A stretch of 64,000 bases of DNA from Candidatus Collinsella stercoripullorum (GCA_019117005.1 DXAO01000033.1:1-64000); one strand, 5' to 3'; numbered from the stretch's first letter, positions 47,419 to 59,802 are shown. The notes: generated by a model not told the origin, from the sequence alone. Numbers and translations are program-made.

Positions 47419-48957
47419 ATGCCCCTCAACTTCAGCGACCTGCGGCTGGCAGACAGCGGCTTCGGCCGCCCGGACTACATCATGGCGATCGACTCGGGGA
47501 CCACCTCCGTGCGCGCCATCATCGTGGACGAGTACGACTGCATCGTGGCGCAGGCGTCCAAGCCCGTGACCACCTTCTACCCCCAGCCGGGCTGGGTCGA
47601 GCAGGACCCCATGGAGATCCTGGCCTCCCAGATCTCGGTCATGACGGAGGTGCAGTTCAAAAGCGGCATCCATTCCGACAGCATCGCCGCCATCGGCATC
47701 TCCAACCAGCGCGAGACCTGCGTGGTGTGGGACCGCGACAGCGGGCAGCCCATCTACAACGCGATCGGCTGGCAGTGCCGGCGCACGGCCCCCATCGTCG
47801 ACCGGCTCATCGCCCAGGGTGCGAGCGAGACCATCCGCTCGAAGACCGGCCTCACGCCCGACCCGTACTTCTCGGCCACCAAGATCAAGTGGATCTTGGA
47901 CAACGTGAGCGGCGCCCACGAGGCCGCCGAGGCGGGCGAGCTCATGTTCGGCACGATTGACACCTGGCTCGTCTACAACCTGACCGGCGGCGCGGTCTAC
48001 GCGACGGACTACACCAACGCGAGCCGGACCATGCTGTTCAACATCCACACCCTCGACTGGGACGACGAGCTGCTCTCCCTGCTCGGGATACCCCGCTCCA
48101 TGCTGCCCGAGGTGCGCTGGAGCTCCGGGGACTTCGGGCGCGTGTCGGGGGAGATCATGACGCACCGTCCCCGCATCGCCGGCGTGGCGGGCGACCAGCA
48201 GGCGTCGTTCTTCGGGCACTGCTGCTTCGAGCGGGGCGACACCAAGAACACCTACGGGACCGGCTGCTTCATGCTCATGAACACCGGGGACGAGGCGGTC
48301 GATTCCAAGGGCGGCCTCATCTCAACGATCGGCATCGCCGAGGGGGGCTCCATAAGCTACGCCCTCGAGGGGTCGATCTTCCGCGCGGGGTCCACCATCC
48401 AGTGGCTGCGCGACAAGCTCGGCATCATCTCCGACGCCGCCGAGACCTCGCAGATCGCGAGCTCGGTCCCCGACAACGCGGGGTGCTACCTCGTGCCCGC
48501 GTTCAGCGGCCTGGGCGCGCCGTGGTGGGACCCGGGCGCGCGCGGCATGATCACCGGGCTCACCGCGGCCTCGGACCGCGCCACCCTCGTGCGCGCGGCC
48601 TGCGAGTCGATGGCCTACCAGAGCTACGACGTCCTGCGGGCCATGGAGGCGGACGCGGGGATGCGCCTGTCGGGCCTGTCCGTGGACGGCGCGGCGTCGC
48701 GCAACGAGTTCATCATGCAGTTCCAGGCGGACCTGCTGGGGATACCCATCACGCAGGCGGAGGCCGTGGAGACGACGGCCCTCGGCGCCGCCTACCTGGC
48801 CGGGCTCGCGGTGGGATACTGGGAGGACCGCGAGGAGCTGGTGCAGAACCACGGGCGCGGCAGGCGGTTCGACCCGGCGGGCGATGCGGGCGAGATGGCG
48901 CATCTGCTATCCGGGTGGCACGATGCCGTGGCGCGCACGCGAACCGTGATACAGTGA
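47419..48957 (+). CDS. glpK: Glycerol kinase
   Basis: This encodes 512 aa with AAGGAG ten bases before ATG 47419. It is a FGGY-family kinase making glycerol 3-phosphate from glycerol and ATP. MAIDSGTTSVRAIIVD starts the first nucleotide domain. ISNQRETCVVWDR, DQQASFFGHCCF, KNTYGTGCF, APWWDPGARG and DGAASRNEFIMQ follow, as in GlpK. It is only two bases after tsaC, so co-transcribed. No glpF or glpD lies nearby. Its presence between tsaC and rpiB is unusual. Confidence 0.92.
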   Translation: MPLNFSDLRLADSGFGRPDYIMAIDSGTTSVRAIIVDEYDCIVAQASKPVTTFYPQPGWVEQDPMEILASQISVMTEVQFKSGIHSDSIAAIGISNQRETCVVWDRDSGQPIYNAIGWQCRRTAPIVDRLIAQGASETIRSKTGLTPDPYFSATKIKWILDNVSGAHEAAEAGELMFGTIDTWLVYNLTGGAVYATDYTNASRTMLFNIHTLDWDDELLSLLGIPRSMLPEVRWSSGDFGRVSGEIMTHRPRIAGVAGDQQASFFGHCCFERGDTKNTYGTGCFMLMNTGDEAVDSKGGLISTIGIAEGGSISYALEGSIFRAGSTIQWLRDKLGIISDAAETSQIASSVPDNAGCYLVPAFSGLGAPWWDPGARGMITGLTAASDRATLVRAACESMAYQSYDVLRAMEADAGMRLSGLSVDGAASRNEFIMQFQADLLGIPITQAEAVETTALGAAYLAGLAVGYWEDREELVQNHGRGRRFDPAGDAGEMAHLLSGWHDAVARTRTVIQ

Positions 48958-49013
48958 TGCCGCGGCGCCGCGGGCGCCGCGAGCCGAACCCTCAACGTGG
49001 GAAGGACGCCTCA

Positions 49014-49454
49014 ATGCGCATCGCCATCGCCTCCGACCATGCCGGCTTCGAGCAGAAGCAGGCGCTCGTCGACTACCTCGCTCAGGACCTGGGCTGCGAC
49101 GTGACGGACTTCGGTCCCGACACCGACGACCGGGTCGATTACCCGGATTACGCCGAGAAGGTCGCCCATGCGGTCGCCTCGGGCGACGCCGACCGCGGCG
49201 TGCTGGTCTGCGGGACGGGCATCGGCATGGCGCTGGCCGCCGACAAGGTGCCCGGCGTGCGCGCCTCCTCGATCACCCGCCCGGATTTCGCCGACCTGTT
49301 CCGCCGCCACAACGACGGCAACGTCGTGTGCCTCTCGGGCCGCTTCGTCGAGCCCGAGGTCAACCGCGAGATCGTGAAGGTGTTCCTCGAGACCGGGTTC
49401 GAGGGCGGCCGCCACGCCGACCGCGTCGGCAAGGTGATGAGGCTCGACGCCTAG
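49014..49454 (+). CDS. rpiB: Ribose-5-phosphate isomerase B
   Basis: This encodes 146 aa from ATG 49014, with GGGAAGGA 11 bases upstream. It interconverts ribose 5-phosphate and ribulose 5-phosphate. IASDHAGFEQK, the catalytic Cys in VCGTGIGMALAADK and RHNDGNVVCLSGRF are the RpiB hallmarks. It feeds ribose phosphate for PRPP, used by upp downstream and by PurF. Confidence 0.92.
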   Translation: MRIAIASDHAGFEQKQALVDYLAQDLGCDVTDFGPDTDDRVDYPDYAEKVAHAVASGDADRGVLVCGTGIGMALAADKVPGVRASSITRPDFADLFRRHNDGNVVCLSGRFVEPEVNREIVKVFLETGFEGGRHADRVGKVMRLDA

Positions 49455-49479
49455 CCCCGACCCGCCATCGCCGCCCACG

Positions 49480-49519
49480 GCCGGCGCCGCCGCGTCCGAA
49501 CCGATGCGGCGGCGCCGGC
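49480..49519 (+). terminator. Hairpin between rpiB and upp
   Basis: A 14-bp perfect stem (49480-49493 with 49506-49519) with a 12-base loop and no U-tract. It may be a terminator or a processing structure. Confidence 0.45.
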
Positions 49520-49625
49520 GCCGTCATGCGGCTACGCCGCACCGGACCGGGGTACAAGACCGCCGGATCGAGATATCAGAACGTTCGTCCGGGCCGCAGG
49601 GCCCGAGGCGGGGAAGTGGGATGCC

Positions 49626-50273
49626 ATGCCAACCGAATTCGACCGCTCGCGCGTGACCGTCGTCGACCACCCGCTCGTCCAGCACAAGCTCTCCATCCTG
49701 CGCGACCGCTGGACCGGCACCAAGCAGTTCCGCGATCTCGTGCGCGAGCTCGCGCGCCTCGAGTGCTACGAGGCGACCCGCGACCTCCCACTCGAGGACG
49801 TCGACATCGAGACGCCCATCTGCGAGGCGACCGTGAAGCGCCTCGCGGGCCGCAAGCTCGCCGTGGTGCCCATCCTGCGCGCCGGCCTCGGCATGGTCGA
49901 CGGCGTGCTCGACCTCGTCCCCGCCGCGCGCGTGGGGCATCTGGGCATGTACCGCGACGAGGTGACCCACGAGCCCCACGAGTACTACGCCAAGCTCCCC
50001 TCCGATATCGCGGAGCGCCTCTGCCTGGTGGTCGACCCCATGCTCGCCACGGGCGGCTCCGCCGCCGCGGCCCTCTCCTACCTGCGCGCGCAGGGGGCGC
50101 GCGACATCCGGTTCCTCGCGCTCGTCGCCGCACCCGAGGGGCTCGCGACGGTGCTCGAATCCGATCCGGGCGTGCATGTCTACACCTGCTCGGTGGACCG
50201 CTGCCTCAACAGGGATGCATATATTGTGCCGGGCCTGGGCGATGCGGGGGACCGCATCTTCGGCACGCTGTAG
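49626..50273 (+). CDS. upp: Uracil phosphoribosyltransferase
   Basis: This encodes 215 aa. It salvages uracil to UMP with [18 protein letters not shown] is the uracil-side loop and [15 protein letters not shown] is the PRPP-binding motif. The C-terminus ([12 protein letters not shown]) is typical. Its place just before the ATP synthase operon is the same as in many Gram-positive genomes. GGGGAAGTGGG precedes ATG 49626. Confidence 0.95.
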   Translation: MPTEFDRSRVTVVDHPLVQHKLSILRDRWTGTKQFRDLVRELARLECYEATRDLPLEDVDIETPICEATVKRLAGRKLAVVPILRAGLGMVDGVLDLVPAARVGHLGMYRDEVTHEPHEYYAKLPSDIAERLCLVVDPMLATGGSAAAALSYLRAQGARDIRFLALVAAPEGLATVLESDPGVHVYTCSVDRCLNRDAYIVPGLGDAGDRIFGTL

Positions 50274-50282
50274 GTCGTCGCC

Positions 50283-50573
50283 GTGGTCGCCTCGCCCCAC
50301 GACATCGCCCGCCTCGTGCTCGGGGCGGTCGCGGGCATCGTGGGCTACCTGCCGGTTCTCGCGGTCCTCGCCCTCACCCGAAAGGGGAGGCTCAAGCCGG
50401 GCGTGGGCGTCGGCGCGGCGGCGGTGGGGGTGTCATTCGCCACGCTCACGGCATTCGAGGGGGCTGTGCTGGCGTGGGCGCCACAAGATTTTGACACCAT
50501 CTCCATTGGCGCAGTGGTAGGCTATCTAACCATGCTGGTGCTCCTGGTGGTCTATGCGCTCAGGCGGGGCTAG
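50283..50573 (+). CDS. Small membrane protein preceding atpB (AtpI-like)
   Basis: This encodes 96 aa starting at GTG 50283, ten bases after upp. It has three hydrophobic helices, at about residues 10-32, 42-65 and 73-93. Sequence similarity to AtpI is not obvious, but position, length and topology fit the small protein that often opens atp operons and aids c-ring assembly. The function is inferred from context. Confidence 0.6.
   Translation: MVASPHDIARLVLGAVAGIVGYLPVLAVLALTRKGRLKPGVGVGAAAVGVSFATLTAFEGAVLAWAPQDFDTISIGAVVGYLTMLVLLVVYALRRG
50491..50523 (+). promoter_or_regulatory. Possible internal promoter of the atp operon
   Basis: A perfect TTGACA (50491-50496) lies in the AtpI-like gene, with the extended element TG-G-TAGGCT (50515-50523) 21 bases on. 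The spacing is long, so confidence is low. Confidence 0.3.
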
Positions 50574-50615
50574 GGGGACCGGCGGTATGCAGCGGTATCC
50601 GAGGAGGGTTTAGCT

Positions 50616-51413
50616 TTGGACGCATTCGCTCAGCTGCCCGACGAGATCAACCACCTCGTCTCCGAGTTCCATTCCATCCCCTTCGTGGGCGACCTCATGA
50701 TGGGTATGACGCAGTACAGCTTCTGGCTGTGCGCGTCGGCCATCCTGCTGCTCGTGATCATGTTCGCGTTCAAGAGCAAGCTGGCGCTCGTCCCGCACGG
50801 CCTGTTCGCGAACGTCATGGAGTGGGGCATCGAGTTCGTCCAGAACGACGTGGGCAAGCAGATCATCGGCAAGAACTGGAAGAAGCACTTCCCGTTCCTG
50901 GCGACGCTGTTCTTCTTCATCCTCTGCAACAACGTCGTGGGCGTCATCCCGGGCATGAAGCCCGGCAGCGGCACCATCTCCACCACCGCCGCCCTCGCCG
51001 TGGTCGCCTTCGTCTACTTCATCGCGTGCGGCGTGCGCGCCCACGGGCCCATCGGCTACCTCAAGAGCCTGGCCCCGGAGGGCGTCGGCTTCCCGCTCAA
51101 CATCCTGATCTGGGTCATCGAGGTCATCTCGACCCTGCTGCGCCCGATCACCCTGGCCGTCCGTCTGTTCTGCAACATGTTCGCCGGGCACATCGTCATG
51201 GGTTCGTTCGCCATCATGGTCACGCTGTTCGTCCAGCCGCTGCTGCAGCAGGTCACCGCCTCCAACATCCTGGCGGCGCTGCCGGGCGTGCTGTTCGCGT
51301 TCATCCTGCTCGTGATCTACGCCATCGAGATCTTCGTCGCCTTCGTCCAGGCATACGTGTTCACCATCCTCACCGCCGTCTACATCCAGGAGGCGGAGGA
51401 GGTCGAGGAGTAG
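50616..51413 (+). CDS. atpB: ATP synthase F0 subunit a
   Basis: This encodes 265 aa starting at TTG 50616, with GAGGAGGG eight bases upstream. Subunit a forms the proton half-channels. The helices include ITLAVRLFCNMFAGHIVMGSF, which carries the essential Arg and Asn, and a C-terminal helix ending VQAYVFTILTAVYI. It has five to six membrane segments. It is the first core gene of atpBEFHAGDC. Confidence 0.93.
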   Translation: MDAFAQLPDEINHLVSEFHSIPFVGDLMMGMTQYSFWLCASAILLLVIMFAFKSKLALVPHGLFANVMEWGIEFVQNDVGKQIIGKNWKKHFPFLATLFFFILCNNVVGVIPGMKPGSGTISTTAALAVVAFVYFIACGVRAHGPIGYLKSLAPEGVGFPLNILIWVIEVISTLLRPITLAVRLFCNMFAGHIVMGSFAIMVTLFVQPLLQQVTASNILAALPGVLFAFILLVIYAIEIFVAFVQAYVFTILTAVYIQEAEEVEE

Positions 51414-51533
51414 GGCGCCCGCCTCGGGCGCGTCGCCGGGCACCCCGCCCGGCCCCGTTCGGTACCGAGCGCATCCGCGCTTGATATACGTTGAGGTTAA
51501 ATGCACGACGTGCATGCAACTGAAGGAGGAATT

Positions 51534-51728
51534 GTGGGAGTTATCGGTTACGGCCTCGGTGTCATCGGTGCAGGCCTCGCCATCGGTCTGGCCGCCTACG
51601 GCTGCGCGGGCGCCATGGCGCGTCAGCCCGAGATCCAGAATCGCGCGTTCACCGTCTTCATCATGGGCGCCGCCTTCGCAGAGGCCCTGGCGCTCATCGG
51701 CTTCGTCGTCGCGCTGGTTGTCCAGTAA
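51534..51728 (+). CDS. atpE: ATP synthase F0 subunit c
   Basis: This encodes 64 aa from GTG 51534, with AAGGAGG just upstream. The frame extends to ATG 51501, but that start has no site. It has two helices with the polar loop ARQPEIQN. The ion-binding carboxylate is the Glu in AAFAEALALIGF. The residues around it look like a proton-type, not a sodium-type, c subunit. Confidence 0.92.
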   Translation: MGVIGYGLGVIGAGLAIGLAAYGCAGAMARQPEIQNRAFTVFIMGAAFAEALALIGFVVALVVQ

Positions 51729-51774
51729 GACCGCCCGACTCACGGGAACCAAACGTCCCAAGGGAGAAGAAGCC

Positions 51775-52371
51775 ATGAAGTTCGACCGAATTCGCGTCTC
51801 GGCGGCGCTCGCCGCGCTCGCGTGCATGGTACCCCAGGCGGCTTACGCCGAGGAGTCCGGCAGCGGCGCGGAGATCTTGATCCCCAAGCCCGCCGAGTTC
51901 ATCCCCGCGCTCGTCATCTTCCTCATCATCCTCGCGGTCCTGGGCAAGCTCGTGTGGCCGAGCGTCCTCGCGATGTTCGAGCAGCGCGAGAAGACCATCG
52001 CGGACAGCCTCAAGGAGGCCGATGAGACGCGCGCGCACTCCGCGGAGGTCCGCGCCCAGGCCGATTCGGTGATCGCCGACGCCCGTCGCCAGGCATCCGA
52101 CATCGTCCTGTCCGCCCGCTCCGACGCGGAGAAGGAGCGCGCCCGCATCGTCGCCGAGGCCCACTCCGAGGCCGAGGACATCATCTCCAAGGCGCGCGAC
52201 CGCGCCGAGGACGAGATGCAGCGCGCCTACGCCAACGCGACCGACACGATCGCCAAGACGTCCGTCGCGATCGCCGGCAAGATCGTGGGCGACGTCCTCG
52301 CCGACGACCCGGCCAAGCAGCGCGAGCTGATCGAGAAGTACATCGCGGAAGTGGGTAGCCTCCATGCCTAG
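51775..52371 (+). CDS. atpF: ATP synthase F0 subunit b
   Basis: This encodes 198 aa from ATG 51775 with AGGGAGA upstream. It has a signal-like N-terminus (ending YAEE), a membrane helix at about 42-62, then a long charged coiled coil that forms the peripheral stalk. The extra N-terminal hydrophobic segment before the usual helix resembles lipoprotein or signal-bearing b subunits of other actinobacteria, though no clear lipobox is present. It overlaps atpH by eight bases. Confidence 0.9.
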   Translation: MKFDRIRVSAALAALACMVPQAAYAEESGSGAEILIPKPAEFIPALVIFLIILAVLGKLVWPSVLAMFEQREKTIADSLKEADETRAHSAEVRAQADSVIADARRQASDIVLSARSDAEKERARIVAEAHSEAEDIISKARDRAEDEMQRAYANATDTIAKTSVAIAGKIVGDVLADDPAKQRELIEKYIAEVGSLHA

Positions 52372-52837
52372 CAGCGACCGTATCGAGAGCCGCCGGCTCG
52401 AGACCTACGCGCGCACGCTGCTCGAGGCGTCGAGGACCGAGGACCATGTCTACGAGAACCTCGCGCCGCTCGTCGCCCAGGCGGAGGCCTCGCCCGAGGT
52501 GCTCTCCGTGCTCGCCACGATGGCGGAGCAGGGCGACCTCGAGCACCTGCCCGAGGTCCTGGACCTGTACCGCGGCATGGTCGACGAGGAGAAGGAGGTC
52601 GTGGGCGTCCATGTGACCACCGCGGTCCCCCTCGACGACGCGCTGCGCGACATGATCAAGCAGAAGTGCGAGTCCGACCTCGAGGCCCGCGTGTTCCTCA
52701 TCGAGCACGTCGACCCCACCATCATCGGCGGCATCATCCTCTCCGCGCGCGGCCAGCGCCGCGACGCCTCCGTGCGCATGCAGCTGGAGACCGCGCGGAA
52801 GGTCATGACGCATAACGTAAAGAAGACGGAGGTATAG
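52364..52837 (+). CDS. atpH: ATP synthase F1 subunit delta
   Basis: This encodes 157 aa, all helical then mixed. It links the b stalk to the top of the alpha/beta head. The C-terminal [17 protein letters not shown] is the delta/OSCP motif. It is shorter than usual (about 175-180) but otherwise complete, with translational coupling to atpF. Confidence 0.9.
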   Translation: MPSSDRIESRRLETYARTLLEASRTEDHVYENLAPLVAQAEASPEVLSVLATMAEQGDLEHLPEVLDLYRGMVDEEKEVVGVHVTTAVPLDDALRDMIKQKCESDLEARVFLIEHVDPTIIGGIILSARGQRRDASVRMQLETARKVMTHNVKKTEV

Positions 52838-52841
52838 CGAC

Positions 52842-54446
52842 ATGTCCGAGGCAATCAGCGCCGAGAACATCGAGCGCATCCTGGAACGGCGCCTCCTCGA
52901 CCTCTCCGCCACCGTCGACACCCAGGAGGTGTCGACCGTCGCGGAGGTGGGCGACGGCATCGCGCACGTCGCCGGCCTCCAGCGGGCCATGGCCGGCGAG
53001 CTGCTCGAGTTCACGAGCAGCCTGACCGGCGAGACCGTCTACGGCCTCGCGCAGAACCTCGACCGCGACGAGGTCGGCGCCGTCCTGTTCGGCGACGTCG
53101 CCCTCATCAAGGAGGGGGACACCTGCCGCACCACCGGGCGCGTCATGGACATCCCCGTGGGCCGCGGCATGCTCGGCCGCGTCGTGAACCCGCTGGGCCA
53201 GCCGATCGACGGCAAGGGCCCCATCGCGGCCACGCATCGCCGCCCCATCGAGTTCAAGGCTCCCGGCGTCATCGAGCGCCAGCCCGTATGCGAGCCCGTC
53301 CAGACCGGCCTGCTCGCCATCGACGCGATGGTGCCCGTCGGGCGCGGCCAGCGCGAGCTCATCATCGGCGACCGCAAGACCGGCAAGACGGCCATCGCCA
53401 TCGACGCCATCATCAACCAGCGCGGCAAGGGCATGGTCTGCGTGTACGTGGCCATCGGCCAGAAGGCCTCCACGGTCGCGTCGATCCGCGAGACCCTCTC
53501 CGCCCACGGTGCGCTGGACTACACGATCATCGTCTCCGCCACCGCCGCGGACTCCGCGCCCATGCAGTACATCGCCCCGATGGCGGGCGCCGCCATCGGC
53601 GAGTTCTTCATGTACAACGGCGAGGACGGCGAGCCGGCGAGCGCGACCAACCCGGGCGGCCACGTGCTCGTGGTCTACGACGACCTGTCCAAGCAGGCCG
53701 TCGCCTACCGTCAGATGTCGCTTACGCTGCGCCGTCCGCCCGGACGCGAGGCCTACCCCGGCGACATCTTCTACCTGCACTCGCGCCTGCTCGAGCGCGC
53801 CTGCAAGCTGTCCGACGAGAACGGCGGCGGCTCGCTCACGGCGCTCCCGCTCATCGAGACGCAGGACGGCGACGTGTCCGCCTACATCCCCACGAACGTG
53901 ATCTCCATCACCGACGGCCAGATCTACCTGCAGTCCGACCTCTTCTTCCAGGGCCAGCGCCCCGCGGTCGACGTGGGCATCTCGGTCTCGCGCGTCGGCG
54001 GCGACGCCCAGACCAAGGCCATGAAGCAGGTCGCGGGCAACCTTCGCCTCGACCTCGCGGGCTATCAGGAGCTCCAGGGCTTCACGCAGTTCGGCAGCGA
54101 CCTCGACGCCGCGACGCAGCACCAGCTGACCCACGGCGCCCGCATGACCGAGCTGCTCAAGCAGTCCCGCTTCCGCCCGATGCCCGTGGCCGACCAGGTG
54201 AGCGTGCTGTTCGCCGGCAACAAGGGGTATCTGGACGACCTCGACATCTCCGAGGTGCTCCCGTTCCGCGACGGCCTCATCAAGTACCTGAACGGGGCCT
54301 ACGCCGGGGTGCTGTCGCAGATCGGCGACGCCAAGCTCTCCGACGAGGTCTCCGCCAAGCTGGAGCAGGCGATCGCCGATTACAAGAACCAGTTCATCGC
54401 CGCGCGCGCCCAGGACGGCGCCGCCGCGGGCGACGGGAATGCGTAA
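52842..54446 (+). CDS. atpA: ATP synthase F1 subunit alpha
   Basis: This encodes 534 aa. It is the non-catalytic nucleotide-binding subunit. The P-loop GDRKTGKT is at residues 176-183. [12 protein letters not shown], the ALDYTIIV segment and [16 protein letters not shown] follow. Usual length. It lies four bases after atpH. Confidence 0.96.
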   Translation: MSEAISAENIERILERRLLDLSATVDTQEVSTVAEVGDGIAHVAGLQRAMAGELLEFTSSLTGETVYGLAQNLDRDEVGAVLFGDVALIKEGDTCRTTGRVMDIPVGRGMLGRVVNPLGQPIDGKGPIAATHRRPIEFKAPGVIERQPVCEPVQTGLLAIDAMVPVGRGQRELIIGDRKTGKTAIAIDAIINQRGKGMVCVYVAIGQKASTVASIRETLSAHGALDYTIIVSATAADSAPMQYIAPMAGAAIGEFFMYNGEDGEPASATNPGGHVLVVYDDLSKQAVAYRQMSLTLRRPPGREAYPGDIFYLHSRLLERACKLSDENGGGSLTALPLIETQDGDVSAYIPTNVISITDGQIYLQSDLFFQGQRPAVDVGISVSRVGGDAQTKAMKQVAGNLRLDLAGYQELQGFTQFGSDLDAATQHQLTHGARMTELLKQSRFRPMPVADQVSVLFAGNKGYLDDLDISEVLPFRDGLIKYLNGAYAGVLSQIGDAKLSDEVSAKLEQAIADYKNQFIAARAQDGAAAGDGNA

Positions 54447-54461
54447 GGAGACCCGAGCCCC

Positions 54462-56806
<2,345 letters not shown>

Positions 56807-56810
56807 GGCG

Positions 56811-57209
56811 ATGGCCATGCAGATCCGCATCGTGTGCCCCGAGCACCAGGCCTATGAGGGCGAGGCCGCCTTCGTGACCGTCCCCACGACGGACGGCGCG
56901 CTCGGCGTGGCCCCGCTCCATGCGAGCGAGATCTCCACCATCGAGCCCGGCTACGTCCGCGTGTGCGACCGCGCCATGGGAACGGTGGACCATTCCTTCG
57001 CGGTGAGCGGCGGCTACGTGCAGATCGCCGACGACACGGTGATCGTGCTGGCCGACCGCGCGGAGGACCTCGCGGATGTGGACCGCTCTCAGGTTCAAGC
57101 TGAGATTCAAGGTTTTGAAGACCAGTTGAGCGTTTTGTCAGAGAACGATGCGCAACGCGCGTACCTCTATAATGAAATCGCATGGTGCAAACTGCTGCTT
57201 GATGCGTAG
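56811..57209 (+). CDS. atpC: ATP synthase F1 subunit epsilon
   Basis: This encodes 132 aa from ATG 56811, four bases after atpD. An N-terminal beta sandwich (VTVPTTDGALGVAPLHA, SGGYVQIADDTVIVLAD) is followed by a C-terminal helical hairpin. The last ~110 bases are notably AT-richer (CAAGGTTTTGAAG, TATAATGAAATC) than the rest of the operon, but the frame stays open and the helix is complete. Confidence 0.92.
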   Translation: MAMQIRIVCPEHQAYEGEAAFVTVPTTDGALGVAPLHASEISTIEPGYVRVCDRAMGTVDHSFAVSGGYVQIADDTVIVLADRAEDLADVDRSQVQAEIQGFEDQLSVLSENDAQRAYLYNEIAWCKLLLDA

Positions 57210-57249
57210 CCCGCAGGCTCGGGCCGCCGAGCGCAACTGAAGACGACAT

Positions 57250-57283
57250 CATGCCCGGGAGCCCGCGCCCCCGGGCATGTTTG
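57250..57283 (+). terminator. Terminator after the atp operon
   Basis: A 10-bp perfect stem CATGCCCGGG/CCCGGGCATG (57250-57259 with 57270-57279), a 10-base loop and a TTTG tail. It lies 19 bases ahead of murA, so it may only partly stop transcription. Confidence 0.55.
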
Positions 57284-57301
57284 CATAGAGAGGGACCGCG
57301 C

Positions 57302-58585
57302 TTGGATATCATTCGCGTTGAAGGTGGACACCGTCTGAGCGGGGGCGTCCGGGTCTCGGGCGCGAAGAACTCCGCCCTGAAGCTCATGGCCGCGACGCTG
57401 CTCGCACCCGGAAGGACCACGCTGGAGAACGTCCCGAACATCTCCGACGTGCACGTGATGGGCAAGGTGCTCAAGCGCATGGGCGCCACCATCGAGGTGG
57501 TCGACGAGCACCGGCTCGCGATCGACACGTCCGCGGTCGACTCCTGGGAGGCCCCCTACGAGCTGGTCGCCAAGATGCGCGCGAGCACGGCGGTCATGGG
57601 CCCGCTGCTCGGGCGGTTCGGCCGCGCGAAGATCGCGATGCCGGGCGGCTGCAACCTCGGTGCGCGCAAGATCGACATGCACATCCTGGGCCTCGAGGCC
57701 CTCGGCGTGAAGTTCGACACCGATCACGGCTACATCCACGCCGACGCGTCCGAGGGGCTCACGGGCACCACGGTGACCCTCGAGTTCGCCAGCGTCGGCG
57801 CCACCGAGAACCTCATCATGGCCGCCGTGCGCGCGAAGGGCACCACGGTCATCGACAACGCGGCGCGCGAGCCCGAGATCGTCGACCTCGCCTGCATGCT
57901 GAACGAGATGGGCGCCAAGATCGTCGGCGCCGGCTCCCCGGTCGTGCAGATCGAGGGCGTGGAGGAGCTCCACCCCGTCACGCACCGCGTGATCGGCGAC
58001 CGCATCGAGGCCGGCACCTTCATCGTCGCCGGCGCGCTCATGGCCGAAGACGGGGGCATCGAGGTGACGGGCTTCAACGCCGCGCACCTCGGGATGGTCA
58101 TCAAGAAGTTCGAGCTCATGGGCGTGCAGATCGACCGCATCGAGGGCGGTGTGCGCGTGCACCGCGCCGACGTCCTTCAGCCGGTCGACATCCAGACCCT
58201 GCCGTTCCCGGGCTTCCCCACCGATATGCAGGCCCAGGCCATGGTGCTCTCCGCCCTGGCCGACGGCAGCTCCGTCATCACGGAGAACATCTTCGAGAAC
58301 CGCTTCATGTTCGCCTCCGAGCTCGTGCGCATGGGGGCCAGCATCCGCATCGAGAGCCACCACGCCATCATCCACGGCGTGCAGGGCCTCTCGGGCGCCC
58401 AGGTGGTCTCGCCCGACCTGCGCGGCGGCGCCGCCCTCGTGGTGGCCGGCCTGATCGCCGACGGGTACACGGAGGTCTCCGCGATCCATCACATCGACCG
58501 CGGCTACGAGCACTTCGTCGAGAAGCTCGTGTCGCTCGGCGCGCACGTCGCGCGCGTGAACGTCCCCGACCCCAGCGACGACTAG
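57302..58585 (+). CDS. murA: UDP-N-acetylglucosamine 1-carboxyvinyltransferase
   Basis: This encodes 427 aa, with TTG 57302 chosen because the conserved MurA N-terminus (DIIRVEGGHRLSGGV) starts there and GAGAGGG lies upstream. The open frame to 57251 would begin inside the terminator hairpin. MurA adds enolpyruvate to UDP-GlcNAc, the first step to peptidoglycan. GAKNSALKLMAA and PGGCNLGARKID are conserved, with the catalytic, fosfomycin-reactive Cys at 117. Fosfomycin sensitivity at this site is therefore expected. Confidence 0.95.
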   Translation: MDIIRVEGGHRLSGGVRVSGAKNSALKLMAATLLAPGRTTLENVPNISDVHVMGKVLKRMGATIEVVDEHRLAIDTSAVDSWEAPYELVAKMRASTAVMGPLLGRFGRAKIAMPGGCNLGARKIDMHILGLEALGVKFDTDHGYIHADASEGLTGTTVTLEFASVGATENLIMAAVRAKGTTVIDNAAREPEIVDLACMLNEMGAKIVGAGSPVVQIEGVEELHPVTHRVIGDRIEAGTFIVAGALMAEDGGIEVTGFNAAHLGMVIKKFELMGVQIDRIEGGVRVHRADVLQPVDIQTLPFPGFPTDMQAQAMVLSALADGSSVITENIFENRFMFASELVRMGASIRIESHHAIIHGVQGLSGAQVVSPDLRGGAALVVAGLIADGYTEVSAIHHIDRGYEHFVEKLVSLGAHVARVNVPDPSDD

Positions 58586-58597
58586 GCAGGTGGCCGC

Positions 58598-59773
58598 ATG
58601 AGAAAGAAGCCCGTCCAGAGTGCGCGCCGCCCCAGCACCGGTGCCGCGAGCCGCATCTACAGCCGCGAGAACGTGAGCCGCTACTCCGAGCGCGCGCGCA
58701 AGCGCCGCCGCGGCCGCACCATCCGCCGCGTGATCCTCGTCACCGTGCTCTCCCTGCTCGCCTGCGTGGGGACCGCGGCGGGCCTGTGGCTCAACCGCGT
58801 CGTGAGCAGCATCAACAACGGCGAGATCATCACCGACAACCTGCTCGCCACGCTCGTGGACTCCAACGTCACCCAGGACCCGTTCTACATGCTGCTGCTC
58901 GGCACCGACGGGCGCCCCGGTGAGGAAGCCTACCGCGCGGACTCCATCATCCTGGCGCGCATCGACCCCACCGAGAAGCAGGTCACGCTCATCTCTATCC
59001 CGCGCGACACCAAGATCGAGTACAACGGCTCGACGATGAAGATCAACGCGGCGCATTCCTACGACGGCGCCGAGGGCATGGTCAAGGCGGTCAACGAGCT
59101 GTGCGGCGTGGAGATCGCGCACTACGCGGAGATCAACTTCGAGGGCATGCAGCAGCTCATCGACGCCGTGGGCGGCATCGACATCAACGCCACCGACGGC
59201 GTGGACGACCCCGACCACCTGGACATCACCATCGAGCCCGGCTGGCAGCACATGGACGGCGCGACGGCGCTCACCTACGCGCGCGCCCGCTACCAGTACA
59301 CCGACGGCGACTACACCCGCATGCGCCATCAGCGCCAGGTGCTCTCCGCCCTCGCGAACAAGATCCTGAACGAGCTCGACGTCACCAACGTCGTGAGCAT
59401 CGTGGACTCGCTGTCCGGTATGGTCGTGACCGACCTGGGCGTGCAGGACATCGTGTCGCTCGTCAACGCGATGCGCGGCATGAACACTGACGAGATCTGG
59501 TCGGCGAACCTTCCGTCCTGGGCGGGTGAGGACACCTACATCGACGGGCAGAGCTACGTCTTCGTGTACGAGGACGATCTCGAGGAGATGATGGCGCGCG
59601 TCGACGCCGGCGAGGACCCGCAGGGTCCGCAGACCATGGGCGCGGGCGGCGACAGCGGCGCGACGACCGGCGATCTGGCCAACAACACCTCGGAGGACTG
59701 GGCCTACGGCACCGCGACCACGGGGAGCTCGAGCAGCTCGTCCGACGAGGAGGACGCCTCCGCATCGGAGTAG
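58598..59773 (+). CDS. LytR-CpsA-Psr (LCP) family cell-wall glycopolymer ligase
   Basis: This encodes 391 aa with a strongly basic cytosolic N-terminus, a membrane helix at about 45-67 and an extracellular LCP domain. Characteristic blocks are LLLGTDGR, YRADSIILARIDP, LISIPRDTKIEY, the loop FEGMQQLIDAVGGIDI and MRHQRQVLSAL. LCP proteins transfer undecaprenyl-linked polymers to peptidoglycan. The C-terminal ~60 residues are Gly/Ser/acidic and disordered. It is 12 bases after murA and likely co-transcribed. Confidence 0.92.
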   Translation: MRKKPVQSARRPSTGAASRIYSRENVSRYSERARKRRRGRTIRRVILVTVLSLLACVGTAAGLWLNRVVSSINNGEIITDNLLATLVDSNVTQDPFYMLLLGTDGRPGEEAYRADSIILARIDPTEKQVTLISIPRDTKIEYNGSTMKINAAHSYDGAEGMVKAVNELCGVEIAHYAEINFEGMQQLIDAVGGIDINATDGVDDPDHLDITIEPGWQHMDGATALTYARARYQYTDGDYTRMRHQRQVLSALANKILNELDVTNVVSIVDSLSGMVVTDLGVQDIVSLVNAMRGMNTDEIWSANLPSWAGEDTYIDGQSYVFVYEDDLEEMMARVDAGEDPQGPQTMGAGGDSGATTGDLANNTSEDWAYGTATTGSSSSSSDEEDASASE

Positions 59774-59802
59774 CCGCCTCCGGCGCAGCCGAACGATCCG
59801 AG

